DNA from: a virus | DNA length: 38,298 nt | Strand: one strand, 5' to 3' | IMG/VR virus record: IMGVR_UViG_3300046713_000128 | Span: 1 to 38,298 of that record | Shown: piece after piece, positions 36,500 through 38,298 of the stretch | Layout: each line of letters opens with the position of its first letter | Numbering within the stretch: the stretch's first letter is position 1 | The notes under the pieces: model-generated | Database searches by the model: none | What the model saw: the letters and a program-made list of their open reading frames with translations, nothing else | What the model was told of the DNA's origin: nothing | Position numbers and translations under genes: made by a program

Positions 36500-38230
36500 T
36501 CAGACCTGCGCGCAGCTCTCCGCCCACGCGTCCAGGTCGGCACGCGCGTACAGGTCCGCGTTCCCGCGCTTCCCGCGGGCCGGTGGCACCCGGCCGACGT
36601 TGCGCTGCAGCCGCTTCTTCGTCGCCTCGTACGACGGCCACGGCAGCACGCCGGCGTCGATGGCGTCCCGCAAGGTCATCATGTCCCCGTCCCCGGGGAC
36701 ATTGCTGCTCAGCGCGCTATCAGGGCCCTCCGGCGGCTTTGCCAGGGCCCTGGCCTGTGCCGTGTTGAGGTAGGCCACCTGGACCTCGACGGCCTGACCG
36801 CCGATGACGACCTGCCAGCGGCCCAGCGTCCGGCTCGCCCTCGGCATGGAGGCCTCCGGCACCAGCATCTTCCAGTTGTTCGCCGTGTACCTCGCCAGGC
36901 AGCGGATGCCGAAGTTCTCCCGCGCCTCGGGGCCGCCGATCGCCCGCGCGGTGAGCATCTGCGCGATCGCCAGGACGTTGACCTTCGCCGAGCGGCCCAT
37001 GAAGAGCAGGTCGGCCAGCGCCGCGACGGCGGGGGAGCGCTTCGGCTCACCCTTCTCGCGGGTCTCCGCCCAGTAGTTGGTGAGCTGCCCGATCGTCGCG
37101 TTGAGCTCTTCGCAGATCAGCAGGTGCCGGGGGCCCGGATCCCAGTCCTCCGCCTCGTGCAGCGCGTCGTCGTTGCGCTGGTCGGCCATCGCGGACAGCC
37201 GCAGCAGCGCGTCGTGCATCTGGGCCGGCTTCGTGCAGTAGTCCACCCCGGCCTGCCCGAGCGCCCACCGGTGTGAGCCCTTGCGGTCCAGGATGACCAC
37301 CCGGCCGCCCCGGCGCAGCACCTGCACGGCCAGCAGCTGGGCCAGCACGCTCTTGCCGGCGCCCGACCCGGCGCTGACCGCGATGTGCGGGGAGTCGTCG
37401 CGCAGCGAGATGACGACCGCCTGGTCGCCGGCACCCTGGCCGACGTAAAACTCCCACTCCTTCAGGCTTGCCATGTGCTCGAGCACCTGGACGTGACCGA
37501 CCTGCGCCGGCGGCCGCTTGCGGACCGTCCACCGGGCACGGACCCGGCGCCCGACCTGATACCAGGACTCGACCAGGTCACCGGCCGGGATCTTGCTGGA
37601 GATGATGGAGGACACGAGTTGTCGCTGCTCCTTCGTCAGATACGGGGTCTCTACGGTCAGCTCGATGCGCGGGCCCAGCTGCTCGCCCGGCCGCCGGAAC
37701 ACCTCGAGCCGCTGCGTCGCCGGGCGGGCGGCGCGCTGGATCGCCCACACGCCGCGCTGTAGCTGGTCGGGCAGCCAGCGCAGCACCGGCTCGACATGCT
37801 CGCCGTACCGAAGCCTCGCCGCCTGCTCGAACGGTGACAGCGGCTTGGCCAGCCGCGGCGTCAGGTTGCCGAGCGACGGGTCGACGTACAGCCGCACGGC
37901 GCCCTCGTCCACGCCCAGCGCGGGACTCATCGCCGCCAGGGTCGGCGCGACGTACTCGGCGAGGAACCGGCGCCGCACCACAATCCGGCGGCCGCGCCAC
38001 GCCACGACGGCCACCGTGGCGCCGGCGGCCACCGCGGCCGGCACGGGGAACTCGGCGGTGAGCAGCGCCGCCGCCGGCGCTCCGAGTCGCCACGCCTGCC
38101 GCTGCCATCCGGCGAGCCGGGCCGGGCCGGGCCGCAGGTACGGGTGGCCGGGCTGCCCTTTCAAGGGTCGCCCGGCCACGTACCGGTACGCCACGCGCGG
38201 CGCGGTGTTGCGCGGCTGGCCGTCCGTCAT
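36500..38230 (-). CDS. FtsK/TraB-type DNA translocase of conjugative-element type
   Basis: A 576-residue protein on the minus strand, ATG at 38230 with GAGGAG eight bases upstream. A hydrophobic stretch at about 50-77 is a probable membrane segment. Walker A is AVSAGSGAGKS (Gly288-Ser294), and HLLICEELNATI (369-380) gives a Walker B with two Glu, like the FtsK/SpoIIIE proteins of actinobacterial conjugative elements. A later ENFGIRCLARYT fits the motor core. The last 60 residues (LRDAIDAGVLPWPSYEATKK onward) look like a winged helix, which in TraB/FtsK binds guide sequences. It would pump double-stranded DNA between cells or in septa. It is not a usual phage packaging motor, as a separate terminase is present. 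Confidence 0.9.
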   Translation of the reverse strand: MTDGQPRNTAPRVAYRYVAGRPLKGQPGHPYLRPGPARLAGWQRQAWRLGAPAAALLTAEFPVPAAVAAGATVAVVAWRGRRIVVRRRFLAEYVAPTLAAMSPALGVDEGAVRLYVDPSLGNLTPRLAKPLSPFEQAARLRYGEHVEPVLRWLPDQLQRGVWAIQRAARPATQRLEVFRRPGEQLGPRIELTVETPYLTKEQRQLVSSIISSKIPAGDLVESWYQVGRRVRARWTVRKRPPAQVGHVQVLEHMASLKEWEFYVGQGAGDQAVVISLRDDSPHIAVSAGSGAGKSVLAQLLAVQVLRRGGRVVILDRKGSHRWALGQAGVDYCTKPAQMHDALLRLSAMADQRNDDALHEAEDWDPGPRHLLICEELNATIGQLTNYWAETREKGEPKRSPAVAALADLLFMGRSAKVNVLAIAQMLTARAIGGPEARENFGIRCLARYTANNWKMLVPEASMPRASRTLGRWQVVIGGQAVEVQVAYLNTAQARALAKPPEGPDSALSSNVPGDGDMMTLRDAIDAGVLPWPSYEATKKRLQRNVGRVPPARGKRGNADLYARADLDAWAESCAQV

Positions 38231-38257
38231 GCTGTGTACTCCTCTGCCAGGGGAAAG

Positions 38258-38290
38258 GGGCGCGACCGTGCTTTCATCTCGGTCGCGCCC
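38258..38290. repeat. 11-bp perfect inverted repeat upstream of translocase
   Basis: GGGCGCGACCG (38258-38268) pairs perfectly with CGGTCGCGCCC (38280-38290) around 11 bases. It lies 28 bases upstream of the translocase ATG. It may be the operator of this gene or the terminator of an upstream gene out of view. Confidence 0.65.
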
Positions 38291-38298
38291 GCAGATCT

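Overview
The window is very GC-rich, with many GTG starts, tightly overlapping genes and strong Gly/Ala/Arg bias. This points to an actinobacterial host. Small metal-binding proteins and families common in actinophages suggest a filamentous actinomycete or a Micromonospora/Actinoplanes-type host, but the genus is a guess. It holds most of a tailed, HK97-fold siphovirus genome (prophage or phage), followed at the right end by an oppositely oriented FtsK/TraB-type DNA translocase of the kind used by actinobacterial integrative and conjugative elements. No integrase, excisionase, phage polymerase, helicase, rRNA or CRISPR array was seen. No gene-free stretch exceeds 300 bases; the longest is 12138-12352, which is a possible cos region.

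Left arm, about 1-11615 (+ strand): an almost unbroken chain of about 35 small genes, nearly all joined by 4-bp ATGA/GTGA overlaps. It contains an XRE-type regulator, a recombination module (PD-(D/E)XK RecE-like exonuclease, a probable single-strand annealing partner, a RuvC-like resolvase), many small zinc-ribbon proteins, a winged-helix protein that looks like a replication initiator, and a GIY-YIG protein. Inside the initiator-like gene lies a phased iteron array (8144-8220), then a 12-bp tandem repeat and a perfect hairpin (8233-8297). I read this as the likely replication origin, arranged as in lambda gene O.

Middle, 11590-26020: a promoter-like site and an initiator-type tRNA-fMet with encoded CCA, an HNH endonuclease, a noncoding region with repeated GTGACAT motifs, then terminase small and large subunits, a small membrane protein, portal, prohead protease, major capsid protein and two small genes separated by strong hairpins. 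A glycosyltransferase / sugar epimerase / glycosyltransferase cassette interrupts the head-to-connector order. It is followed by the connector, a fibre-like protein, head-tail closure and tail-terminator-like genes, and the tail tube protein. A short minus-strand gene with a leaderless-type promoter sits inside this late operon.

Tail and lysis, 26021-36490: tail assembly chaperones joined by a canonical CCCTTTC -1 slippery site, a 1094-residue tape measure protein carrying an M15-like peptidase domain, minor tail proteins, a secreted protein with a signal peptide, an M15-like endolysin, two or three small membrane proteins that are holin candidates, and a second minus-strand zinc-ribbon gene. 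A 13-bp UUCG-capped terminator closes this strand at 36452-36486.

Right end, 36500-38298 (- strand): a 576-residue FtsK/TraB-like translocase with a C-terminal winged-helix-like domain, preceded by an 11-bp inverted repeat. A virion-producing module beside a conjugation-type DNA pump is the most unusual feature of the layout.
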